DNA of 62,390 bases from Candidatus Hydrogenedentota bacterium. Lineage in GTDB: Bacteria > Hydrogenedentota > Hydrogenedentia > Hydrogenedentales > CAITNO01. A program made the position numbers and the translations under genes. The notes under the pieces are model-generated. The model was given only the letters and a program-made list of their open reading frames with translations. It was not told where the DNA came from and did not search any database. The stretch covers positions 1 through 62,390 of the forward strand of contig JAKOTZ010000172.1 of NCBI GenBank assembly GCA_029776995.1. The letters are read 5' to 3'. This document shows, in pieces, positions 51,051 through 60,063 of the stretch (the first letter of the stretch is position 1; the number at the start of each line of letters is the position of its first letter).

Positions 51051-51684
51051 GCGTCTTCCCTCCGGCTGTCTGCAGGAAATTCCGGAGCAGGCGCAGACCG
51101 TTCGCGTAACTCTTTTCGGGATGAAACTGGACCCCCAGGATATGCCCCCGAGCCACGGCCGCCGTGAACGCCACGCCATGGAAACTCCGGCAAAGCACGC
51201 AATCCTCCTGGAGTCCGTCGACATGATAGGAGTGGGCGAAGTAAAACGTCGCGCCATCAGGAATCCCCGCGAACAGGGGATGCTCCCGGCTTCGGACCAG
51301 GTCATTCCATCCGATGTGCGGCAGGCGCGCGCCACTGTCGGGGGGAGGGTCCAGCCGCCGGACTATGCCGCCTCCCAGCCAGTTCAGGCCCGGGGTATGC
51401 CCTCCTTCCTCGCCCCACTCCGCCATCAGCTGCATCCCCAGGCAGATGCCCAGGACGGGAACTTCGCGGTCCAGCACAGCCTTATTAAGCGGCAGCAGCC
51501 ACCTGCCCTGTTCGAGAAACGCAATGGCTTCCGCGAATGCCCCGACGCCGGGCAGAATCAGCGCGTCGGCGCGCGCCAGCGCCTCAGGGTCTCTGGCCAG
51601 CGCAACCGAAGCGCCCAGCGACGCGCAGGCCCGGAAAACCGAACCCAGGTTTCCCGCGCCGTAATCTACAATTGCAACGTTCAC
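51043..51684 (-). CDS. HisH-like glutamine amidotransferase (WbuY-type)
   Basis: This is 213 residues. The class I amidotransferase triad is visible: Cys in LGICLGMQL, and His and Glu in LGVQFHPEKS. The start is MNVAIVDYGAGNLGSVFRAC. It hydrolyses glutamine and passes ammonia to the HisF-like partner, whose gene starts eight bases before its stop. Its ATG overlaps the stop of the gene upstream as ATGA. Presence in a glycosyltransferase operon favours a surface-sugar role over histidine synthesis. Confidence 0.85.
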   Translation of the reverse strand: MNVAIVDYGAGNLGSVFRACASLGASVALARDPEALARADALILPGVGAFAEAIAFLEQGRWLLPLNKAVLDREVPVLGICLGMQLMAEWGEEGGHTPGLNWLGGGIVRRLDPPPDSGARLPHIGWNDLVRSREHPLFAGIPDGATFYFAHSYHVDGLQEDCVLCRSFHGVAFTAAVARGHILGVQFHPEKSYANGLRLLRNFLQTAGGKTHA

Positions 51685-53903
51685 GGCTGGCCGGCCTCTC
51701 CTTCCATAATCTGAAACAGCCGGGTTTCCCCCAGCCTGACCTGCAATGGAAACGCGTCGCGCCGGCTCCAGCTCAGGGCATCATCCAGCAGATCACGGAC
51801 ATCGGCAAACCGCCCGAGGCTGATCTGCCGCTTCCCGGAGGCTCCGGCATGCAGCGCCACGAGATCCTCAGCAGCGAAGACGGTGTCGAAACTGGCGCCG
51901 TCTTCGGACTGAACCAGAATCTGCTGTTCCAGGATACTGAGCAGTTCGGCCAGCAGGGCCACCGTGATCTCCGGCGTAGCGATGAATACGGAGGTCCATC
52001 CGTCGGGCTGGGGTTTGATGGCCACGCATACCCCGTTGCCCTCCTCATACCGGGCCAGCGCGTCGGCGTCCGGATCGTCCACGGCAAAACGCGGCGCCCA
52101 GGGCGCCGTATCGCCCCAGACGCTTTCCTGGTTCAGCCAGGTGCCATCCAGGGCGTACCGGGCCGCAGTGGATCCCGCCCCCGCGTCGACAACCCGCATG
52201 CCCGTGATTTCGCCTACACCGGCCACGGCAGAGCCCATTTCATCGAAGAACCCAGGCGCGTACAGCCAGATGGCGCAGGCGCCTTCCCGAGCCAGGCGCG
52301 CGCGCAGCACCCGGCGTTCCGACTGGGTCAGGCGGAACGCGTTGGCGAACAGGTACACGGGCGTGGGCACATTGACGTCTTCAAACATATCCTGCAGCAG
52401 GATAACGCGCGCGGGGACGCCGCTCCGGTATACCGCGTCCCGGGCCGAGGCTACGGTTTTCAGGTAGAGCTGCGCGCTGCCGCGGGCGACAAAGGCGGCG
52501 CGTTCGCTGACCACCAACGTAATACCCGGCTGCGGTTCCGCGGGCGGCGGCGTCTGTTTGGGCCGGATCTGATGATACACGCCGCCGAGCCGCCCCAGGT
52601 CTTTCCACTGGTCGGCGTCGGCCAGCCATCCCCGGGCCATGGGATCGGACCATGCCAGGCCGAACCCGTAAACCAGCGCCTGGGCGAAATTCCGCCGCCG
52701 CACGTCGAGCACGTCTTCCAGTCGGATACCCCGATCCCGTTCGAACACGCCGGATTCCCGGTTCCATTCCATGCCCGATCGGATGTCATCAACCACGACA
52801 TAGCGCAGGCCGCGGTCGGTCAGGCTCTGCGCCGGCGCGGCCAGGTGTCCGGCGCCGCCCAGTCCCCGGTCTGCCGCCGAAACGGGCGCAATGATCCCGT
52901 CCAGGTCGCTGTGCAGGAGGGAACCCAGCGCAAAGTGTCCGGATCCGACGTCGGACGCATCCAGGATATATCCATAGGGCGCCAGGATTAAGGGTGAAAT
53001 CATGGAGACCAGGCGGGTGTGTGACACCAGCGCTGCCAGCGCGTCCGCCACGGCATCGGAGCTGTACCGCAGGAAATCGCTCAGGGGACGGTCCTGCGGA
53101 AAGGCCAGGAACACCCCGTCCCGGGTGTTGGGATCCGCCGGTTCGGGAATCGCCACGCGGCTCACGTCGAAGTCCGGAACCTGCCATACCTGGCCGATCC
53201 GCGCTTCGGTCTGGTACTGGCGCACGAGCCAGTCCCGAAATCCCTGCCGGTTCACCTCCGAGCGGTCAAACCCAGCCGGGAGTTTCCACTGGCGGTCAAC
53301 CAGTCCCGTGAGCACGTACCCCAGGATGCGCGGGCTGACCGCGCTGCCTTCCACGCTGCTCAGCAGCCCGGACAGGGCGTCTTTTGCGGTATTGATCCAT
53401 GTCTGGGACGCCGCCGACGGCAGGGTCAATGGATCCGCGGTGCCGATCATGGCCTCCGCGGGGTTGGCGCTTAGCCATTCCGGCGCGGGATTCACATCGA
53501 TTTCCAGCAGAAAGGTGGCCTCCGGATCCAAGCTGACCACCTGGCCGATCAGGGCAACCGGTTCCGGCGGTTCCGGCGCGCCTTCCCAGCGCAGGGCAAC
53601 CGGCAGGATGTACAGGTGAACGCCCGCGCCGGCAGCAAGTCGGATTTCCTCGGCAGCGACAGTCCAGACTTCCGGTGCGGTGCCGGGAATACGCAGGCAG
53701 AGCAGGGGGGCGTCCGGATTGGCTTCCACGGTTTGCGGCTGACTGGGCGATGATGGGCCGGACTCGCCGGCCGTGGTTGCGTTAGGGGGTTGCGGCAGGT
53801 CATTGGGCACCGACAACCGGGCCGCCAGGATCCCCAGCACCACCGCAACGCACAAGGCTCCGACCAGCAGCAAACCGGCCAGCGCGAGTTTCAATTTCAT
53901 CAT
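51681..53903 (-). CDS. Membrane-anchored GH-A/GH42-like protein
   Basis: This is 740 residues. The ATG at 53903 overlaps the glycosyltransferase stop as ATGA, which fixes the start and rejects the longer frame. One N-terminal helix (LALAGLLLVGALCVAVVLGI) would anchor it. The middle (RQGFRDWLVRQYQTEARIGQ, VWQVPDFDVSRVAIPEP) resembles the beta-galactosidase-type TIM barrels in which a protein-specific YG-x-IE-x-LN-x-xW segment occurs. The C-terminal 300 residues look like a beta-galactosidase trimerisation-type Rossmann domain. The catalytic acids are not obvious, so it may be a non-enzymatic or divergent member. It could act on the glycan made by the neighbouring genes. Confidence 0.55.
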   Translation of the reverse strand: MMKLKLALAGLLLVGALCVAVVLGILAARLSVPNDLPQPPNATTAGESGPSSPSQPQTVEANPDAPLLCLRIPGTAPEVWTVAAEEIRLAAGAGVHLYILPVALRWEGAPEPPEPVALIGQVVSLDPEATFLLEIDVNPAPEWLSANPAEAMIGTADPLTLPSAASQTWINTAKDALSGLLSSVEGSAVSPRILGYVLTGLVDRQWKLPAGFDRSEVNRQGFRDWLVRQYQTEARIGQVWQVPDFDVSRVAIPEPADPNTRDGVFLAFPQDRPLSDFLRYSSDAVADALAALVSHTRLVSMISPLILAPYGYILDASDVGSGHFALGSLLHSDLDGIIAPVSAADRGLGGAGHLAAPAQSLTDRGLRYVVVDDIRSGMEWNRESGVFERDRGIRLEDVLDVRRRNFAQALVYGFGLAWSDPMARGWLADADQWKDLGRLGGVYHQIRPKQTPPPAEPQPGITLVVSERAAFVARGSAQLYLKTVASARDAVYRSGVPARVILLQDMFEDVNVPTPVYLFANAFRLTQSERRVLRARLAREGACAIWLYAPGFFDEMGSAVAGVGEITGMRVVDAGAGSTAARYALDGTWLNQESVWGDTAPWAPRFAVDDPDADALARYEEGNGVCVAIKPQPDGWTSVFIATPEITVALLAELLSILEQQILVQSEDGASFDTVFAAEDLVALHAGASGKRQISLGRFADVRDLLDDALSWSRRDAFPLQVRLGETRLFQIMEGEAGQP

Positions 53904-55291
53904 GATGAACCGCTCCTGTCTCCGGTATCGCGGAAAGCGGCCGCGATACCGGATTCTTCGAAAAATGCCGCCGCGGGATCCGGATCGAGGGTCAGCCACG
54001 CCCCGGTGTCCCAGGGCAGGCCGGTTTCTTCCGCCCGGACCGCGCCCAGCGATTCGAAACAAACCCGCCCAATATTTTCAGGAAGGATAAAACTGTCGCC
54101 CGGACGTTCCAGCCGCGCGACGGGGGTTTGGTCAAGATGGATGGTCACCGGACACGGCGGTATTCCACGCAGTGGCGCCTCCAGCCGGACCCGCATCCCG
54201 GCCGGCGGATGGCCCAGCCAGGCTTTCCGGCTGATCGCCCGGGCCGCGCCTGTTACAGTCGGACGCAGGGGATAGAATCCCTGGACCGGCAGCACCACTT
54301 CAGGGCCGAACATGGGCTCCCGGCGGACCATCCGGCAGTGGCGGTGTCGGTCGATGCCCTGCCGGTCCATGGCACGGCGGTGGACCCAGGTTTCCGGTAT
54401 GGCCGAGAGGGCCTCCAGCCATGCCCGGGCGTGGGCCGCCCATTTCCACCATGCGCCGTCCCGGGCCGCCGCGCCCAGGGAGCGGATCTCGGCTGTCAGG
54501 GTGGCCGCCGCCGCATCCGGCAGGGCCGAAAACGGCGTATTGCGCGCCAGCAGCAGCAGCCGGTTCCGGGTGGCGAGGAAATATTTCCGCCGCGCGCCCG
54601 CGCCGTGCCCCATGGACGCGCTGAATTTATGCTCCACGACCGCGTCGGGGCAGCAGGCCACTTTCCATCCGGCGTCCCACAGCCGCAGGCAAAGGTCCAG
54701 ATCATCCAGGTAAATGCCGAACCGTTCCGGCAGCAGGCCGACCTGTTCCAGCGCTTCAAGCCGGAGCAGGCAGGCCCCGCCGCAGGCGCCGGGCGCGGCA
54801 TCCGGCGGGGTGACCATGCTGTCGAGGCGTCCCGCGCCGATGTCCCAGCCCACGCCGGCGCGGCTCACGGCGACACCCAGGCTGTTCAGGATCCAGGGCT
54901 GACCGAAAAGGACCATTTTCAGGGCTACCGCGCCGATCCGGGGATCGGATTCCGCCCGCGCGACGGCCCGGGAGATCGCGTCCGGCGCCACCCGGACGTC
55001 GTTATTCAGCAGCAGGGCGTAACGCGCCCCGGCGGCGATGGCCTGGCGCAGCGCCGCGTTATTCCCGCCGCTCCAGCCCAGGTTGGCGCCCAGTTCCAGC
55101 GCGGAGAACCGCGGGTCATCGCCCCATTTTTCCCGGGCAAACGCGACCGAACCGTCCGCGCTTCCGTTATCCGTCAGCACGGCCTGAAATGCCGGGTAAT
55201 CCGAGGCCAGCAGGCTGTCAAAGCAGGCCTCCAGATGTTCCAGGCCGTTCCAGTTAATAACAATCACGTGTACCAGCGGGGCGGAATTCAT
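53900..55291 (-). CDS. Family 2 glycosyltransferase
   Basis: This is 463 residues from the ATG at 55291; upstream in-frame codons are low quality. The GT-A core starts VIVINWNGLEHLEACFDSLL. The nucleotide-sugar Asp motifs are TDNGSADGS and LLLNNDVRVAPDA, and an EDE-like YLDDLDLCLRLWDAGW follows. Such enzymes commonly add rhamnose or related sugars to surface polysaccharides. The last 130 residues are a beta-rich extension. It is the first gene of a four-gene overlapping operon with the GH-A-like protein, HisH-like and HisF-like genes. Confidence 0.9.
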   Translation of the reverse strand: MNSAPLVHVIVINWNGLEHLEACFDSLLASDYPAFQAVLTDNGSADGSVAFAREKWGDDPRFSALELGANLGWSGGNNAALRQAIAAGARYALLLNNDVRVAPDAISRAVARAESDPRIGAVALKMVLFGQPWILNSLGVAVSRAGVGWDIGAGRLDSMVTPPDAAPGACGGACLLRLEALEQVGLLPERFGIYLDDLDLCLRLWDAGWKVACCPDAVVEHKFSASMGHGAGARRKYFLATRNRLLLLARNTPFSALPDAAAATLTAEIRSLGAAARDGAWWKWAAHARAWLEALSAIPETWVHRRAMDRQGIDRHRHCRMVRREPMFGPEVVLPVQGFYPLRPTVTGAARAISRKAWLGHPPAGMRVRLEAPLRGIPPCPVTIHLDQTPVARLERPGDSFILPENIGRVCFESLGAVRAEETGLPWDTGAWLTLDPDPAAAFFEESGIAAAFRDTGDRSGSS

Positions 55292-55602
55292 GGCGAAAAG
55301 TATACCAGCCTGCCCGCCGCGGGCGGATGTTTCTTTCCGGCCACTGCGGCGCCAAAAAAAAAATTTCAGATTTTTTTCATTTTTCCGTTCAACGGAATTT
55401 TTGTCGGATATACTTTTCATGACCCTGGGCAAAAGGCCGGGAACCTGGGAGGTCCAAACCATGGCGCAACCGTCCGCGCGGTCCCCGTACCGCAAAAGGT
55501 CCTGTCCCTTCGAAACGTCGCGTGTCCGCGGTTGTTTTCCGCCGCTTCAGACCCATAGACTGATGCCTGTTCCATATGCCAACTGCGATAAGGAGCCATG
55601 CC
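55292..55602. promoter_or_regulatory. Divergent intergenic region before the cas operon
   Basis: The 311 bases hold no convincing gene. They include A- and T-rich runs (55354-55404), a CCGTTCAACGG palindrome (55385-55395) and a TATACT hexamer (55409-55414) that could be a plus-strand -10, though the -35 spacing is poor. It should contain promoters for the glycan operon and the cas operon. No CRISPR repeat and no cas3 fragment are seen. Confidence 0.5.
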
Positions 55603-57639
55603 ATGTCTGAACACCACTCATTCAACCTGCTGCGCGACCCGTGGATCCCCGTGCTGTACAAAGACACGGGAACCAGCAAGCGGGTCAGTGTCACGGAGGC
55701 TTTCAGAGACGCCGACAAGATCTGGCGGATTGACACGGGCAATCCGCTGGACACCCTGGCCGGAACCCGGTTCCTGCTGGCCCTCCTGTACTGGTGCGAA
55801 CCTGACCCGCCCGATTCGGTCGATCCCGAGTCCCTGAACAAACCGTTTCCGGAAACGATCCTTGAAAAACTGAATCAAAACGCGCCGCTTTTTGAGCTGT
55901 TTGGAGACAAACGCCGGTTTTACCAGGACCCCGGCGTGCGCAACGCCAAAAACAGGCATCCGGTAACCAACCTGATCCATGAAATCCCTTCGGGCCGTAA
56001 TTACCCCCATTTTGTTCACGTCACGGACGAGGATTGCGTGCTGTCCCCCGCGGCCTGCGCGCTGGGTTTGATTCGCCTGCCGGTTTTCACCACCGTAGGC
56101 GGCCAGGGAAAAAGCTATGGCATCAACCAGACGCCTCCCGTTTACGTGTTGCCGGAGGCGGAAACGCTGGCCGGGACCCTGCGTTTGTCCTGGGTGGCAT
56201 TGCGCGGCCGGAAGCCGGGCATTCCCGCGTGGGAAGATTCGCTGCAGCCCCTCGAGGGGGAAATCCCGGCGCTCACGGGACTGACCTGGCTTCCCAGGAG
56301 GGTCTGGTTTCACGAAACTGTTTTTGAACCGTCGCGGCAATGCGCGTTCCTCGGGGAATCGGTGTCGCTTGGGGTCAGCGAAACCGCGTATGAAGGCCGA
56401 GCCAAGGAGGACGTGAAAAAAGACGGATACCACTGGCGGGACCCGCACGTGCTGAGCGATTGGAATCGGGAAACCACGGAGGCGAAAAAGGACGCGGTGA
56501 AACTGCCGCATCTGAAGCTCACGGACCTGTCCAAATATCCGGATGCCACGGCCCGGCAGTGGCTGGAAGGCATAACGGCTTTGCGGAAGGCGGTCCAGTC
56601 CGTACCGTGCTGGCGCGGCCATGCCGACTGGCTGATCGTGGATTTCGTCACGGACCAGGCCAAGTTCCTGGATGCCCTGGCCTTCCGGGTAAGGCTGGAC
56701 AACACCGGCGATGGTACGGAGGAGAAAGAGCAAGTCATTGAAAGCTGGCAGAAAAACCGCGGCCAGGTACTGTCGGGGCTGCAGCGGACCATTATCGCGG
56801 CGCAGGCCCGTACGGACGAAGAACGGAAAAAACGGACCGGCGGGCTAAAAAAATCCAACCTGGCGAAATTTCTCCACGTGCAGACGGCATACCCGACGGA
56901 GACCGGCCGGATGCCGGAGTGGGAAGCGCTGCTGGACACCGCCCCGCAGGCGCTTTACCGCAACATGCAGCGCGCGCTGGCGCCCGTGTTCTTTGCTGAT
57001 ATCTCCGTGCGGGACATCATCGGCCAGAACCGGCTGGGGCAAATCCCTTTCATCATCGACCGCAACAGGTATGACCAGCCGTCCGGCAAAGGGGTTAAGG
57101 AATTTACCCGCCGGCTGGCTGAACAGAAAGAGGGCATCCTGTCGCTGCTCCGCGGCAAATCCGGCGCGGAGATCGACCGCGATCCCGTCGCCTTTGACCT
57201 GTTCACCGGGCTGTGGTGGCCAATCCGGCAGGCCCATAAAGACGCGCCGCGCCGGCATATCGCCTGGCTCGCGTGCAAGCTGTACGGCTGGGTTCCGCTG
57301 GAGGACAGCACGGGCTGCCACCTTCCCGACCAGCTGGCCCGCGCCGCCAGGAGGGCGGGATCGGAACAGGCCAGGGATTCCATCATCGACCGGTTCGACC
57401 TGCTGCTGAACACGCCCCAGGAGCGGCTGGAGCCGGAGCTGCAGTGGGCGCTTGCGGTGGTGCGGGACTATCTTGACCGTCCCGCGCTGGACTGGGGAAA
57501 ACTCATCGACCACCTGTCCGTCTGGAAACGCCAGTCCCTGCGGCGTTACTGGGCGCTGCGGTTCGCGGAAACGCTGTATCCCAAAAAAGAAGCTGCGGGC
57601 TCTTCCGAAACCCCATCCATTCAGGAAACCGCCGGGTGA
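55603..57639 (+). CDS. cse1: Fused Cse1-Cse2 (Cas8e-Cas11) Cascade subunits
   Basis: This is 678 residues from the ATG at 55603, chosen because AAGGAG lies seven bases upstream. E. coli Cse1 is about 500 residues. Residues 1-470 look like Cse1: the N-terminus FNLLRDPWIPV is its hallmark, and a helical bundle covers about 380-470. Residues about 495-665 look like the 160-residue small subunit Cse2: LLRGKSGAEIDRDPVAFDLF near the start and LDWGKLIDHLSVWKRQSLRR near the end, then WALRFAETLY. No separate cse2 gene exists before cas7. Cse1 recognises the PAM; Cse2 stabilises the R-loop. It heads the cas operon. Confidence 0.85.
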   Translation: MSEHHSFNLLRDPWIPVLYKDTGTSKRVSVTEAFRDADKIWRIDTGNPLDTLAGTRFLLALLYWCEPDPPDSVDPESLNKPFPETILEKLNQNAPLFELFGDKRRFYQDPGVRNAKNRHPVTNLIHEIPSGRNYPHFVHVTDEDCVLSPAACALGLIRLPVFTTVGGQGKSYGINQTPPVYVLPEAETLAGTLRLSWVALRGRKPGIPAWEDSLQPLEGEIPALTGLTWLPRRVWFHETVFEPSRQCAFLGESVSLGVSETAYEGRAKEDVKKDGYHWRDPHVLSDWNRETTEAKKDAVKLPHLKLTDLSKYPDATARQWLEGITALRKAVQSVPCWRGHADWLIVDFVTDQAKFLDALAFRVRLDNTGDGTEEKEQVIESWQKNRGQVLSGLQRTIIAAQARTDEERKKRTGGLKKSNLAKFLHVQTAYPTETGRMPEWEALLDTAPQALYRNMQRALAPVFFADISVRDIIGQNRLGQIPFIIDRNRYDQPSGKGVKEFTRRLAEQKEGILSLLRGKSGAEIDRDPVAFDLFTGLWWPIRQAHKDAPRRHIAWLACKLYGWVPLEDSTGCHLPDQLARAARRAGSEQARDSIIDRFDLLLNTPQERLEPELQWALAVVRDYLDRPALDWGKLIDHLSVWKRQSLRRYWALRFAETLYPKKEAAGSSETPSIQETAG

Positions 57640-57683
57640 AGGGCACCCGGTTGACATAACAATTCAACATAGGAGGATGATCC

Positions 57684-58874
57684 ATGCTCATTCAGATCCA
57701 CATGCTGCAAAACCATGCCCCGTCCAACCTGAACCGGGACGACCTCGGCGCGCCCAAGACCTGTTACTTCGGCGGCGTGCTGCGCTCCCGCATCTCCAGC
57801 CAGTGCCTGAAGCGCGCCGTCCGCATGAGCGACGAGTTCAGCGCGCTTCTGGGCGGGATCCGCACCCGGCGGCTCGGCCAGCTGCTCCGCGAGGAGCTGG
57901 AGAAGCTCGGGAAGAAAAATGCGGACATCACCAAGGTGCTCAACGAATGCGGGCTGGAGCAGAAAGCCAAAAAAGGCAAGGGTGACGAGGAAGCGGACGG
58001 CGCGGAAGGCCGGGAAGAGGGCAAGATGCTGGTCTACACCACCCGCAAGGCAATCCGCGAGATGGCAAAAATCCTTGCGGAAAGCGGCGATGCCAAGGAG
58101 ATGGCACGCAAAGTGGCCGAGATCATCAGCAGCCATACGGACGTGCCCGACATGGCCCTGTTCGGGCGCATGCTCGAGGCGAAAGCCGATTCCGACGCCT
58201 GGAAAAACCTGAACAACACGGTGGAAGCCGCCCTGCAGTCCGGGCATGCCCTGTCCACCCATACCGCTCGCAAGGAGATCGACTACTACGTCGCTGCCGA
58301 TGACGTGCCGGGCGCCGAGGACCGCGGCGCGGGGTACGTGGATGAAGCCCTGTTCGCCTCCGCCTGCTACTACAAGTATTTCTCCATCTCCTGGGAGCAG
58401 CTGCTGAAAAACCTCAGGAACAACCGCGAACTGGCGGCCCATACTGTCGGGGCGTTCCTGCGGGCCGCGGCGCTGGTGAACCCCACCGGAAAGCAGAACA
58501 GCTTTGCCGCCCACAATCCTCCGCTGGGCATCCTGGTCGAACTCCGGAAATACCCGATCAATTACGCGAACGCTTTCGTGCAGCCCGTGGACGTAGAGGA
58601 CCGGGCGGACCTGGTCGCCGAATCTGTTGCCCGGCTGGCGCGCCACATTGAAGACCTTGACACCGGATACGGCAGGCCGGACAGGCGGTTCTGGTTCTCG
58701 CCGAACCTCCGCTACCCCCTCGCCTACAACGGGACGCCTATCGTGCCGGAGCAGGAGTCCTGCCGCAGCCTGGATGACCTGGTGAGCGCGCTGATTCCCG
58801 CCATTGACGGCGGCCTGACCTGGGAGCAGGTCCGCTCGGCGGTGGTGGAATACTCCGCGGCGCGGGAGGGCTGA
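57684..58874 (+). CDS. cas7e: Cas7e backbone subunit of Cascade
   Basis: This is 396 residues with AGGAGGATGATCC before the ATG. The N-terminus (MLIQIHMLQNHAPSNLNRDD, then LGAPKTCYFGGVLRSRISSQ) is diagnostic for Cse4/CasC. The thumb and RRM segments follow, and the late GRPDRRFWFSPNLRYP is typical. Several copies line the crRNA. A Lys/Glu-rich insertion (about residues 92-112) is slightly longer than in E. coli (363 residues). It ends three bases before cas5. Confidence 0.95.
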   Translation: MLIQIHMLQNHAPSNLNRDDLGAPKTCYFGGVLRSRISSQCLKRAVRMSDEFSALLGGIRTRRLGQLLREELEKLGKKNADITKVLNECGLEQKAKKGKGDEEADGAEGREEGKMLVYTTRKAIREMAKILAESGDAKEMARKVAEIISSHTDVPDMALFGRMLEAKADSDAWKNLNNTVEAALQSGHALSTHTARKEIDYYVAADDVPGAEDRGAGYVDEALFASACYYKYFSISWEQLLKNLRNNRELAAHTVGAFLRAAALVNPTGKQNSFAAHNPPLGILVELRKYPINYANAFVQPVDVEDRADLVAESVARLARHIEDLDTGYGRPDRRFWFSPNLRYPLAYNGTPIVPEQESCRSLDDLVSALIPAIDGGLTWEQVRSAVVEYSAAREG

Positions 58875-58877
58875 GCC

Positions 58878-60053
58878 ATGACGGCTTATAACACCCTGCT
58901 TCTCCGCCTGGAAGGGCCCTTCCAGGCGTGGGGGCTGCCCGAGGCCCGTTTCGCGGTCCGGCGGGTGGCCCCCTGCCCGACCAAATCCGGCGTGATCGGC
59001 CTGCTGTGCGCCGCCATGGGCATCGCCCGGCCTGAAGCGACGCCGGAGACGCTGAAGCCGCTGGCCGAACTGAAAATGGCCGTGCGTGTGGACCGCCCCG
59101 GCGTGCGGTGGCTGGACTACCACACGGTCGGCGCCGGCATGGACCGGCGGACTGCCGGCGGCGACATGCGCCGCAGCGAAACCATGCTGACCCTGCGGGA
59201 GTACCTGGGCGACGCGTCGTTTCTGGTGGCCCTCTGGGGTGAGCCCGAAACCATCCAAAAACTGTATGACGCGCTTCGGAATCCGGTCTGGCCGCTGTAC
59301 CTCGGCAGGAAATCCTGCGTCCCGTCGGTCCCGCTGCTGCTGGACCGGACCATTCCCGAATCAGCCGAAGCCGGAGACGGCAAAGGGCAGGTTCAGGTAA
59401 GTTCGCTGCGCGCCGCGGCCAATCCGTTGGAAGCCCTGGCGAAGGTGCCCTGGCAGCCGCGGTATTTCTTCGAGAAAAAGGCCCCCGAAGCGCTGGACGT
59501 GTACACCGACTGGCCCCTTCCGGGAAACGGCCGGGAAGAATATGTTGAACTGCAGGCCGCGCGCGACGTGCCGGTGCATTTTCTGCCGCCGGTTCCGGCG
59601 TATGAATCCCGCGTTGTGGCCCGGCTGAAGCTCCGCTGCGGCGCCGGAGAGGGCGAAATCCCGGTATGGGACAAACCGCTGTACAGCCTGCCCAAAGCGC
59701 CGGAACGTCCCCAGGCGGACTATACCAATACGGAATACCGCCGGATCCGGAAGGCGCGCCTGCGGCAGGACCATGGGCTGTGCGTTTTCTGCAAGGCGCC
59801 GGCTACCACGGTGCAGCACGTCACCTATGAGCACGCGGGGGGCGGTGAGCGGCTGGACGAGCTCCGCGCCCTGTGCCGGCTCTGCCACGACGCCTGCACC
59901 ATGATCGAGTACGGCCACAACATGGGCATGAACCGCATTGATCCGGAAGACCCGGACTGGCGCGAACTGATCATCCGGAAGCGCCAGGAGATCATCACAT
60001 TCAGGTCCCGTGAAACCCGTTCCCGCATGCTGGGCGAGAAGGTATCGGAATAA
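58878..60053 (+). CDS. cas5-HNH: Cas5e fused to a C-terminal HNH nuclease domain
   Basis: This is 391 residues against about 225 for E. coli Cas5e. Residues 1-270 are Cas5e: LLLRLEGPFQAWG, CPTKSGVIGLLCAAMGI, RWLDYHTVGAG and YLGRKSCVPS. After a linker, residues about 285-345 form a zinc-type HNH domain: Cys302-x-x-Cys305, VQHVTYEH with His314, and LRALCRLCHDAC with Cys333, Cys336 and His337. His314 is the expected general base, and the four cysteines would hold the structural zinc. The final 45 residues are helical and basic. Cas5 caps the crRNA 5' handle; the HNH probably cuts target DNA, since no Cas3 is encoded here. This matches the reported Cas5-HNH type I-E class. Confidence 0.9.
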   Translation: MTAYNTLLLRLEGPFQAWGLPEARFAVRRVAPCPTKSGVIGLLCAAMGIARPEATPETLKPLAELKMAVRVDRPGVRWLDYHTVGAGMDRRTAGGDMRRSETMLTLREYLGDASFLVALWGEPETIQKLYDALRNPVWPLYLGRKSCVPSVPLLLDRTIPESAEAGDGKGQVQVSSLRAAANPLEALAKVPWQPRYFFEKKAPEALDVYTDWPLPGNGREEYVELQAARDVPVHFLPPVPAYESRVVARLKLRCGAGEGEIPVWDKPLYSLPKAPERPQADYTNTEYRRIRKARLRQDHGLCVFCKAPATTVQHVTYEHAGGGERLDELRALCRLCHDACTMIEYGHNMGMNRIDPEDPDWRELIIRKRQEIITFRSRETRSRMLGEKVSE

Positions 60054-60063
60054 GGAGACAGCC

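Noticed and set aside
50229-51684. Annotation of the HisH/HisF-like genes as part of histidine synthesis
   Set aside because: No other his gene is nearby, the operon is otherwise glycan-related, and the HisF-like termini resemble surface-sugar paralogs. Not fully excluded.
55292-55602. Search for a degenerate cas3 or cse2 upstream of the first cas gene
   Set aside because: No helicase or HD motif and no Cse2-like frame is found; the region is non-coding.
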